From Glandiceps talaboti (Eukaryota; Hemichordata; Enteropneusta; Spengelidae), in assembly GCF_964340395.1 (NCBI RefSeq), contig NC_135566.1, forward strand, positions 12,714,001 to 12,778,000: DNA of 64,000 nucleotides. Direction: 5' to 3'. Positions 12,226 through 24,800 of this stretch are shown here, piece by piece (the stretch's first letter is position 1; each line of letters starts with the position of its first letter). The notes under the pieces are model-generated. The model saw only the letters and a list, made by a program, of their open reading frames with translations, did no database searches and was not told where the DNA came from. The position numbers and the translations under genes were made by a program.

Positions 12226-13127
12226 TCTCACACTCAGTGTGGAATTTTTGTCTCAAACTCGCAATCACCTGTAGATGCATAGTTGGACAGACAGATACAA
12301 CAGAACCCATGGCCCAATGTAGCATCTCCTTATGTCTTTGCTCATTATGGGATAATAAAGGTGCAGAAGACTATGACTTATTATAAAAAGGCATTCTTTA
12401 TTGTTGAAGTGCCGGGCATTGCAGTGTAGTGAAGATTTTACTTCAATTTCACATGACACACAATGTGAGCATTTCCACCATAATTCATGTTCTGTTTCAT
12501 TACAGCAAATATTGGACTAATTATGCCCTATTATAGAGCTCTATGGTTGGAAAGTTATACATGTCTATTTCCATGCAGTACAGCAATTAAAACATTTGAT
12601 TTTATACTTGATTCAGTCTTTTTTTCAGCAACTTTCCATGACGAGTGGTAATCTCTAAAACAACAGATACTATGCCCCTTGTGGTTGCACACATCAGTAT
12701 TATTCCTAACTTAACCCTTGACACCCCCCCCCCCCCCATTGACATGATACTTCTAAGGAAGCAGTGTCCAATTACTTATCCATATCCCTGCACTATTCAG
12801 CTATATGTAGTTATAATTTTAAGACATTATCCAATCATATTGGTGGATTTAAATCACATGATTAAAATATTTTGGGTCAAATTGATTATGATATTTGTAG
12901 CAAAAAGTTGATAATCTGTTTTATAGAATTAAGACACACACTACCAAAGGCACTGTTGATTGCCTGGAGCTGGAGTTGAAGTATGAACCTTATCAATTTG
13001 ACCATAATACAAACTTATTGCAGTAATATAACAGTTACTGAGGTACAGATCAACAGCCTTGTCTTGCAACCTAAATACAAAGTTCAGTAAATCTATTTCT
13101 ATTAGTGTGTTGTTATCTTCGTTGCGT

Positions 13128-13188
13128 CAGTGCAGTAAGGTCATATCTGCCTATACAATTGCATAGCAGATACGACCTCACTGCACTG
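13128..13188. repeat. 61-bp palindrome in the GLE1 3' UTR
   Basis: CAGTGCAGTAAGGTCATATC pairs with the reverse complement of GATACGACCTCACTGCACTG, giving a stem of about 28 bp with few mismatches and almost no loop. It begins 32 bp past the GLE1 stop codon. The core GTATCTGCTATACAATTG is shared with the palindrome at 50561-50609. It could be a tiny MITE or a structured 3' UTR hairpin. Confidence 0.75.
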
Positions 13189-13219
13189 CAAATTTAAAAC
13201 ATCAGCTCCTTGAACCGTT

Positions 13220-14772
13220 TCACGTTCTGAGGAAATCTGATGGTAGTCTGCCCTCTGGTGGTGGAACTGCATTTTTCTTTAGACAAGTCTGAAAAGTTAA
13301 AAATAAAATTGTAAGCGATACTTTACCTTGGTACTATATACTGGTCCTATCCTGGTTGAACACATCTACACCCCTGTATGCCTGGTTGAACATGCCTACA
13401 TCCCTGTATATAAGATTGAATACTTCTACACCCCCGTATGTCTGGTTGAACACATTTACACCCTTTACCATCTAGTTGAACATGCCTACATCCCTGTGTA
13501 TAAGATTGAACACTTCCAAATCCATGTTTGCCAGGCTAAACACATCTACACCCCTGTATGCCTGGTTGAACATGCCTACATCCCTGTATATAAGATTGAA
13601 CACATTTACACCCCTGTAATCTAGTAAAACATGTTTACATCCCAGTGTATAAGATTGCACACTTCTACACACCTGTATATCTGGTTGAACATTTCTACAC
13701 ACCTGTATGCCTGGTTGAACGTTTCTACACCCCTGTACATCTGGACAGTGGTTGAACACTTTCACACCCCTGTATATAAGATTGTACACTTCTACACACC
13801 TGTATATCTGGTAGATCACTTCTACAACCCTACACATCCGGGAAAACTTCTACACATCTACACACGTACATCTTGTTCTGTACACTTACTATACATCTTG
13901 GTCAGGAGGGATAAAATCATTATTTCAGAATCAGAAATTGAATCTTACCTCCAGAAATATTCTGAGTCTTGCTACAGGCCCTCCAGAACCTCGAGGTGTG
14001 ATATCTTCAATCCTGACAATAAAAGATGGGAAAAAAGTTAAATTACGTAGAAAGCACTCACTTTATAGACTGCAAACTTGTTTGGAAATAAAAAAAAATG
14101 ATTTAACCATTTATACATTGTCAAGTATATATATAAATTTTGAACCATGGGAGGTCATATGAAGTATACAATAACAAGTACAAGAATTGGAAGCAGTTGG
14201 AAAATGTAAACACAAATGACTTGTGTAAAATGTTTGTTATTGTACAAACAAACAAACAAACAAACAAACAAACAAACAAACAAACACAGACTTGGTCAAT
14301 ATTGTTGTATACTCATTTTTTCAAACAAATACCCAATCCTCATCCATATGACCACTTTAATTTACAAACAATTATTTCCATCAAATTTACATGTCACAAA
14401 CTTTCAACAAATCTCCACACAAAAAATATGCTAGTCTGTCTGCAGGCATTGGCTTAGAGGACCAGCATTTCAAGGTTGATACAGTGTTATTACAGCCTTG
14501 GTGTTTAGAATTGATAGGAGAAAAATCAAATACAAACAACTTACTTTGAATAATACTCCTTGATCAGAATGACAAGTACTTTGTTAAATTGTCGGCCATA
14601 AGTGTTTGCCATTGAATGTCCACACACCTAGCAGTAGAGAAAATAGTGTTACGGTAATAGTATGTGTACACTGATTTAGTTTATACAGTGTTGGTTATTT
14701 TAGGAGGATTAGATGCACTGATATCCTTATATACACCTTCTAAAGACTGCTTGCGATTGGTGTGTATGCATT

Positions 14773-14850
<78 letters not shown>

Positions 14851-15797
14851 CCAACCAACCAATCAACCAATCAATTAACAACTCACTAGTAACCTATTGG
14901 CTGAGTGATTGATCTATCCACCCACCCATCAATTCATTTATCCACCCATCCCCCACCCTACCATCCACCTACCTATCCATCCACCCATCCACGTGACCCA
15001 CCCATCCACCCATCCACCCATCCACCTGCCTACCCATCCATTAACCAATCAAGTAGAATCTATCAACAAATCACTCATGTCCATATCAAAACCCACATGT
15101 ACACATGTTTAACAGTAGCACAGGTATAACTCACACAAATGTGACAACTTGCACAAATACAATTACATCAACAGTATAGATTATCTGTCAGGACTACAGG
15201 CAGACAATGCAGTTACAGACAAAACTTACAGTGAGGACATCATATATCATAGTAGCAGTAACGTCTGGACGTGGATATATATTCAAAATTCGGGAAAACC
15301 ATTTCCAAGCTTCGTCCAAGCCATGTGGATTTGGCTATTACATAAAGATTAATTGGAAAACACACAGTGTTAATATATTTCATCACAAAGTTTGTTGACA
15401 TGTGTGTATTACTTTAGTGTTTGTTTCATTTAGGGTTTATTTTATTACAGGCATGAATACTGGAAATCAAGTGAGGAGACGCTGAGAGATTTGATAAAAT
15501 AATTAGTAGTTTCTGAGCTGAGTAGGTTGTGATAAAATAAATAAGTTTGGTATACATTGTATACAACACGACTTACTACATTTTCATTTTGGTTATAAAT
15601 AAGTAAATATGTATGGGTGACACACTATGTATGTATGTATGTATGTATGTATGTATGTATGTATGTATGTATGTATGTATGTATGTATGTATGTATGTAT
15701 GTATGTATGTATGTATGTATGTATGTATGTATGTATGTATGTATGTATGTATGCATGTGGTGTGTGTGTGTGTGTGTGTGTGTGAGTGCATGTGTGT

Positions 15798-15843
<46 letters not shown>

Positions 15844-18800
15844 ACTTTAGTCATCCAAGCACCCATCAGATGCACCCACCTTTTACTGTCATGATGTTAT
15901 TAAACTTTTTTTTTGAACATTTCAACCATAAGTATAAGATTAGTTGATAATCTAATTATCTTGATAACACTGTCTTTTAAAGCTTTGAAATTATTGCCTA
16001 AAATAGTAAAAGGCTGTGGACAGCCTAAAATTGCCTTTAGCAGACTCTTTAGACTAAGGAAACTCTCAAGTTCTCCCCTACCAGTGACACTGCCCATACG
16101 ATGCATTGACCTTTTACTGTAACAATGCCATACAAAGATTTTGAATCTAGTTACAGAAATATGGACTTTGATGACTATCTCCCTTTTTGTAAATTTCAAC
16201 TTTTGTGATCACAAGCTTGATACCAAGAAAATGTAATTGAGACTACAATTACAACTTACATGCATAGGACCTTTTGGGGATTGGGTTTGCATAATTGCTG
16301 CATACAGTCGACAAATTCCTGTCATACGCCTCAAAAATTTGTCTTGTTTTTCTATTTGACCATCAATATACTTGTATCCAAGAACCCTGTGGAAAGACAC
16401 ACCAAGAAATGCATATAGTCTGTAAGGTATGCTGTGACGGGGCGCCCTCACACATCGACCAACCCCTCTCAAGGCCAGTGAGGGCAGAACGACACGCCGT
16501 ATCTTTCTCTAAGTTGCATACACACAGTGTAAAAGAAAACCAATAACAGACACTATTTGGCAACGCAGGGATATACAGTGTGTGCTTAGATTTTCATTTC
16601 ATTATATACTGAAGTGTGACAAATGAAGGCTGACTAGACATAGAGGAAAAAGATTTTAACTCTCATTATTTTACACAGGGGTTGTATGGAGAAAGTTGTC
16701 TCTATCATGTTGCACTTTATGGAACATCTATGGTTGGAAGGAGTGAGAGTGGGGATGGGGTGGGGGAGAGTATTGTAAAGACCTTGCTTTTTACCTCCAA
16801 AATATTAAATAAATGATATGTTTCGTCATCCTACATAACTCAATGTGTACTAACTAAAACTATAAATGTCAACTACAGCTGAAAGGAAGAAGCAATCACT
16901 TGTACAAACACTGCATACCTGAATGCAAATGATATACAAATGAGAGTGATTGGCATTGCAAAGTGTCATTTTTATGCAAATTTGTTGTTTTGGATAAACA
17001 TAACAAAACCCCATACTGTGTAAGTGCAAGTGTGACGTACTTGGGGTATTTGCAAGAGTGCTTGCAGTGTTCTCTGCTGCACTTTAACTCACTACTAGTA
17101 CTCTTGTAAAAGTGCTGCTGCAGAGAACACTGCAAGTACTCATGCAAATACCCCAGTATGCCACACTTACACTCACACATCATGGGGTTCTGTCATATTA
17201 CTTACTGCTTAGTACTACTTTACAAGAATATGATTATGAAAGCAAATACATGTACTTTTAGTGACCTTTGACCTTTGTTTATAGCTGAGTACTTACTTAT
17301 AATGGTCTTCGTCTGATTGGCCAGTCTTCTGTAGTATGTAGTAAGGTACAAGATATGGACAAGCTAAGTGGAAATGAGCCAATAACAGCTCACCAAAGTC
17401 TGGGAAATCTGACCATACACCTACTGCTACCAGTGCTATAGGGAAGGCCGAGTCAAGACTGGATGATACCTGTTCATCACCTTGTTTCTGTTTAAATTGT
17501 AGAAGACAGAAATCAAAAAAAAAAAATTTTAAAGAAAAAATCAATGTTATACATATTTTTGCTTACAATAACAACTCTGATGGATGAAATTTTGTTGATG
17601 GGTATCCCTGTGTCTATCTACACAGAAAGAACCTAACGTTTTCATGTGAACCCAGTATTACACCACACTGTTCTCATCTCATTAAATGGGACACAGATCT
17701 GCAACTGACATTTCAACAACGGTATTTCACACAAACTGAGAAAGGAAGTTTCTAACTTACCACTAATTTCTTAGCAAGTAATTCCTTACAGAATGCAACT
17801 CCTGCAGGGTGACTAGCTGCACTGACTTGTTTTCCTGTCACTTCCACTGGTCGCCCTGACAACAAGGTATGTAACTTCTGTATCTTACTCAGTAAATGTC
17901 GACCAGATTGTCGTGATATCGTATTGACGGTAGAATTGACAGCTTTTTGGAGTTCAAATTTGTATTTTTTCAGCTGTAAAATAATGCAAATACAAATATT
18001 ACTTTCTACTAGCTATTGATATATTGCGTACACATTGATTGATGTGTGTATGTAAATAGTATGAATATTTAGCCCACACTGTGTAATCATTTGTTGCCAA
18101 ATTTTGAATTCGTTACTGATAGGTTTTCATTGCTGAGTAATTCTCACTACCTGCAATACAATTCTACACATCACTGTGGAGTCAAATGGAACAAAGTCGC
18201 GCGACAACGCGTTCTAATGTCGACAACTACACTTCCGGTCGGCTATGCTAATACACAGCAATGTTTCTTTCCCATTTTCAGTTGTAGACATCTCTTGTAA
18301 TTTTGCTCTGGAAAGATACTGTACATATTTAAATTTCCCACCTCCATAATTATATGAGCTTAATACTTGCGTTTATCTTATTTGTTACAAATTAAACTGT
18401 TTGGAAGAAACATTCACGTGTATTGACATAGGCGACCAGAAGTGTAGGTGTCGACAAATGCAAGCGCGGTCGCGAGACTGCGTTCCATTTGACTCCTTAG
18501 CGATGCATAGAATTGTATTGCAGATAGCGAGAATTAAACAAATTCAAACTGAACCTGATGTGGCACACCCCAACATAGATCTTATGAACCTGATGTGACT
18601 TCAATGAATGTAGCACACCTTAATATGGATCTTATGAACCTGGTGTGACTTCCATGAATGTAGCGCACCCTAACATGGCTCCACATTGCATTGAGTGAGA
18701 CAACATCGCTTTATGCTGTTAGATTTAGGCTCATTTTGTCTTGATTACATCATGAAATGATGGAAAGACATGCTGACCTCTATAATTGTGAGTGATTTTA

Positions 18801-21800
18801 TAGAACAAAGACTAAACGCCATCGATGACAGAGAAGGATTTTAGTGGTATTAAAACCAAGCGTACGGTCAGGTGACAACCGTCCACTGATATGATTAGTG
18901 GTGTACAAACCCCCTGTGTGTACAGAATTCGTGGTATTGTATGAGAAGATGCTTCATGCATCTTGGAACCGACACCATCTCTATTTGACATGAGCTGTCT
19001 TTAAGTACATCACTGTCACACTGACCTGTGGATCTTTAGTCTCCATCAGTTCCTTACAAGATTCCACTAAAACTTTTCTCTTCTCTTGCAATTCTTCATA
19101 TACTTTCAGTGCATCAGGTGTCACTGTAGTTTCTAGATCATCTAAATTGTTGACAAACAAAGTCAAAATTACGTTGAATTGATACACATTTACTTAGTAA
19201 CAAGAATGTCAAAATTAAACAAAATAATAATTTTGTTTTAGAACATCAGAATCAATACACTTTTACTTTAATACTAAAATTCGAAGAATGTCAAAATAAC
19301 AAATGATTCGATATCTCTGATCTCATTGCCAATTTCACCTCTGCATTACTCCATACAGTTGAAAGTAACACAGTTTGACAACTTAATGTTGAACTTGCGC
19401 AATCTTTTATTCATAATGATAATTTAAAGGGAATGGATACCTTGTAAATTCCCTATATGTAATAAAAACTTGGATGTTATTATTAAAACAGGATAAAATG
19501 TGTTGGTTTCATTCACTTTCACTTATCAGTACTGAGCTAGTACAGTACTGCCAAGATAAAACAAAGAGTTTCACATGAAAGCTGGTACTATTATTTAGTG
19601 CTGACATCTAGTACCCTATCATGTATAGTTACCTATTGCACTGCTAGCGGCTGCAGTTGCAGCACTATTTGACGCTGCAGCTGTTGTTGCTGCAGCAGCA
19701 GCAGCAGCTGCTGCTGCTTCAGCTTTCTTGTTTGCTGCTGCAGCTTCTTCTTCAGCTTTCTTTTTCTTCTCTTCGGCCTCTTTCCCCTTCCTTTCTGCTT
19801 CTCCTGGAGACATAATTGAACACTTGTAATTCGGGACACATTCCTGATAGGACTTCCTGTAGTTTTACCCTTTTTTACAACAGCAAAGTAAACATTTGTT
19901 GTATGGCTAACAACAGTAAATGACATTTTAATAGTAATTTTCACCTGTTTTATATAAATATAAGTATTTATGGTGATACACAATTCCATTATCATACCAC
20001 CAAATTTCACTGTGTTGGTATTATATATTTACTACAAACACAGTAAGCTGGAGTCTCTGACCAAGTTTTCAATTTCATGCATTGTTTACACTATCTTGAT
20101 TACAGGGTGATTATATCCATAGAACAAAGGCAATGCTATCACACACTTGTATATAATCTACCATGTCAAATAACAACAGTTTTAGTTTATGTCTATCTTA
20201 GTTTGCTGATAGCATGCTTTCCATGGTAGTACTTGTTTACTATCACATTCAAGAGTGCCGTGACTAGTTTGAATTGCTTTCAAAGGTCAAAGGTCAGAGG
20301 TCAAACAGCTTTGACTTACCTACAAGTTTGTTGACCTGTTCCACCAGCTGTTTAGCCTTTACGTAAACTTTGTTCATCTTGTCAAGATGACTTAATGTGG
20401 CTTCTTTTTTCTTGGCATCTGCCACCAACACAGCTACAATTTAAATAGGAAATATATTTAGATGTTATATTCCCCAATATTTGTCTTCGTTTCAGCCAAG
20501 GAAAATACAAGTGACCTAGGGGGCCTTTGTCACTATGAGTCACTAGACAAGTAGTGACAACCCTTAGAGGTCAGGAATATTTTCTGGCTGAATGAAGAAA
20601 AATATTGGAGGATAACATAATTATACCAGCACCAGTAATATCACAGAAAAATCTGGGAAAGTAATGACAATTTTGAATGTTTTGACTCATATTTTGAACA
20701 GCAGAACCAGTGCCATAGATGCACGTTGTCATGATGTAGAACAACCAGGGTATAAATTCCATATTTTTGGCTTATGCACGGTATAAAGTCATATATTTCA
20801 TCAATCTGTATGTAAAACTTGTTTGGTCATAAAGCAATGTACTATGAACCCATTGTCGTAAACCACACTCTCTTTTAAGGCACCATCCAAGATGCACCTC
20901 TTGTTATTTCGCAATGTCGCGGGAGAAATAACAGCTCTGGTTTGCGAGAATGTATGAACCTAGTATATCAAGTGTCTATACTTTGTATAGGCAATGACAT
21001 GCAGTCATTAACAAGTGGACCGTATTACAAAAATTTAACTGTTTTCAATATCAAAGAACAGTTTTATGGCCTCTTTATATGTACATGAAATGTCTGAACT
21101 TTAAATATATGTTTGTTTTTTTTAATGTGAGCTATTACGTAATCATGCCATACAACTCTAACATAAAAGAATTTACACAATTTTTGTGATTTTATAAATT
21201 TTTTCTTGAATATGTCAAAAAATAAGAGTTTAGGGTCGGCGGCAGTGAAGAACTAGATTGGGTTCGGGTAGCCGGAATCAAACAATCTTTGTACATTATT
21301 CAAACCAACCTGCAAATTCCTTGAGTTGTTTTGTGTAATCGGAGAGACTTGCTGTATTTTCTGCCAGGTGTTGTTTATATTTACAATTGGTGACTAGTTG
21401 TATAGTTCGGTCAGTGTATAAATTTAATTGGTTCTGTACAACAAGCAAATTATGAAGGATCTTCTCTTGCTCTTCTCTGTGATGAAACATAAAAAAAAAA
21501 ACATAAAAAAAAAATTCCATTTTGTGAGTAAAAACAGAATTCAATTTCAAACAGACATCAAGGCAGTGTATATAATATTACCACACAGTAATTAGACAAG
21601 TAATATACATACTTCTTTTCTTCCTCTAGAATTTGAACTCTCCTTGCTTCTGCAGCTCTCAATTTCAATTCTAATGTCTGTAGTAATAAATTTAAAAAAA
21701 ACAAAAAAACTTTTAAAACCCAAGAACAAGCATGCATGTATTTTGACAGTATTGTACAGTTTGTAGCCAAAGAGTACATGTACATGTAGACAGTAGTTCA

Positions 21801-24800
21801 GCCTTGTGTCTTACACTTCTTGAGATACGTCGATTTTGTCTACAAACATGGCCACCATTTGGCACAAATTATCAGGTGAAAGTGATATGTAATGTCTGTT
21901 ACCATATCTCATCCTTGTGCAAGGTTTGTATTTAGTCAATCTAATCACATGGTAGACTGTAAGATACATGGTGTCGTTCTGCCCTCACCGGCCTCCTCTC
22001 ACCATGTGAGGGCACCCTATCACGGCGTACCTTACAGACTATTCACATGGCTATTGGGATATCTAGACACTGGGTGCATGGATAGCATACATTTTTCATT
22101 CAGTCCTTCAGAGTGGTTCCTATGGTAACAAAAGCAATTGATCTGGAAAAATACAGCGTTACATTCTACTGGCCCAAACTACAACTTAATGAACTATGAC
22201 CTTGCATAAGTCTTCTGTTCTTATATATACCAGGAATGTTTTTACCTTTGCTTGGTCTTTTACATGCTCCTTTCTTTTCAGTTGTCTTCGTTTGCTTTCT
22301 TCTGTTTTCCTTGCCTCAAATGTCTGAAGTCTTTGTAATGCCTTTTCTCGTAGCAGCTCCTGTTTTTCTTCTATCATTGCTATTTGCTGTTCAGCTCTCT
22401 CCTTCAACATGTGGCAGTGTTGTTCTAGTTTGTCCTTTCTTAGTTTCACAGCACTCTGAAATATATAGTTGTTTTTTTGTTTGTTTTTTTTTGGGGGGGA
22501 TTATTTCATCTTTGTGCAATAATTTAACGTAAGAGTGCTGGGGGGGGGGGGGGGGGGCTATCACACAGCAGCATGTGAAACCGTAAATTGAATGTATTAA
22601 AGATGGAGTCATAACATTTCATAGTTAAAAACTAAAAGGGTAAATCCATTTGAACTGCCTACCCTCTATTGTAAGTGTCATGCTTGGAGATAATGATTTT
22701 CACAATGTTAACAACTCTATACAGGTGAGAATCCGTTTCTAAACAGCACCCCTAGTGGTCAAACAACACAATCTTTTCTTTTTTCTAACCACCAATAATA
22801 ATAATGTTGGGTTCTTATATAGCGCTTTCACAGTCCGTGCTCAAAGCGCTTTACAATTATTACCCCCGGCTCGGATCAGAACGGCACAGCGGCCCTTTTA
22901 GTCTTCCTCAACTCCCCGGGGAGCATACAATCCATTGCAGCCATTTAAGCACATAGGATTAAAGCCTTCACATTGCAACCTACATCCTACCAGGTCCCCA
23001 ATTATACAGCTGGGTTGACTGAGGCACAGTCGTGGTTCAAATCTTGCCCAAGGACTTTAGTCCCTCAGAAACAAACAGCAGGCAGCGACGGGGCTCGAAC
23101 CTGCAACCTGTAGATTCCAAGCCGGTCACACTAACCATTCACGCATCATGACTCCACAAATACAATGTATATAGGATATCGATCTTGATCTTACCACTGG
23201 AACCAGTACTTACTTCAGCTTGTTTTTCATAATCTTTCTCAAAGTGTTTGAGAGCCACTTCTATACTGGCATGTGGAGATTTAGTTATTGATTGCTCTAG
23301 GGATGAACTTTCACTGTCAGAACTAAAAAGATGACTGATGAAAAAAAAAGAGAGAATTTACTGTAAATTATACAATCAATTTTTAAAGGGGAACACCACT
23401 CCAGGAAACAGAGACATTGTCATACACTATGGGTTCTGGACAGTTATATGATTTTACCCCTGTTTTACACTGAAGTGTATAGCATTTTGTACCCATGAAT
23501 ATTCAGTGTTCAACCATTGAATAATGTATTTGTATTATCTCCTATGATGCAATAGCCCATAGCAAAGATAATAATAAACTTTATTCGTCCAAATAAATTC
23601 AGAAATTTGTGAACAAGCCAATGACATCTGCCCCACATACACACTTGCTGTAAAGTAGTAAATAAAAAGAACAGTAACTGCCATAAATAGTGGACTGAGT
23701 GACAGGTTGGTTGAGAATTTAAAAAAAATATTGCATTGTTGCACCATTTTAGATGAACTGTCCTGACCATACAATTTGTTTTCACTTTCGCCTAACCTAC
23801 ATTATTTTATCGTTATAAAACACACCAACCTGTCAATGTTGTTTTCAATACTTCGAACTCGTACAGGTGGACCACTGCTATCACTGCTCTGCTGACTACA
23901 TAAACTCTCTGTCTCTGCTATGGAATAATCAATGGAGTCTAATACCTCCCTAATAGACTTCAAGGAAAGCGTTGGTGGAGACGTACATTCTTCTAATACT
24001 GTCTACATACGGAGGAACAAGATTATAATAAAGATGAACAATTAATAATAATGACAATAATCTTTATTCGTCCAAATAAAGTTGGAAATTTGTTGAATGG
24101 AAAATTGTTGGATTTATCACGACAGGTGCTATCCAACGGATGATTTGTCACAGCTAAACAGGTCTTGAAATTAACTTTTTTTCCTTTGGTAGTCCTCCTG
24201 AGCTACCAATTTCAGAAATTGGTAGCCTATGTATTGTGACCTGTAGTCCCATGTTCCTGAACTGAAAACATATTTCCTCATGTGTGTTATTAAAATACTT
24301 TCATGTCCATAAATCTTCCATCTTCATCACATAATCAGTGGTGTAGCCTGAGTGTGCTATCAGCTGCAAATTATGGTAGCCCCATGACAAGAATTGGTAG
24401 TCTGTGCACTGAATGCTATCTACACTAGGGCCCCTTAGTACTTTGATGGTATTGCCCCACACGCGACCCTCGACTATGTACGCGACAACCAGCATTGGTG
24501 CTTGTACGTCTATGATACAGATACAGAATTTCAAGCCCTGCTAGATAATTTCAATCTTTTCGACAAGGACAATATGACAGGAAGACTGTTACTCCACTGT
24601 CACAGGGCTCAAAATTAATGGTAGTCCTGTGTCCACTGACCACCAATTCTTGACGACTACTGAGGCTGCTGATAGAGCAAACTTTTTTAGGTTTTGGTGT
24701 CTGTATCATTAATTCAGATTAATTTTACACATTACAGGCCCACTTCTGACATTGAATAATGCAATTTATGATGACAGCATTTTAAAGTTACCAAGAAAAG

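Larger units (their letters stand above)
8003..13219. other. intergenic spacer between the converging PDZ gene and GLE1
   Basis: No further exon was recognised. The stretch holds the 3' tail repeats, possible poly(A) signals (AATAAA near 8375 and 9677), MITE family copies (10672-10908 and 11309-11504), a 40-odd-bp tandem repeat (11515-11735) and homopolymer runs of G near 12104 and C near 12726. The two genes converge on this spacer, so the 3' UTRs of both lie in it. Confidence 0.6.

Noticed and set aside
13328-14041. Long open frames on both strands with a 10-residue repeat
   Set aside because: They come from a 30-bp minisatellite whose unit length is divisible by three, and lie within intron 15 of GLE1. 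The frame continues by chance over exon 15 on the wrong strand.
15576-15894. Cys-Met-Tyr-Val and His-Thr repeat proteins
   Set aside because: These are translations of (GTAT)n and (GT)n microsatellites in an intron.
19619-20010. Minus-strand Gln/Leu-rich open frame over GLE1 exon 8
   Set aside because: It is a frame-shifted reading of the alanine-rich exon and its intron. The spliced frame encoding alanines joins correctly on both sides.
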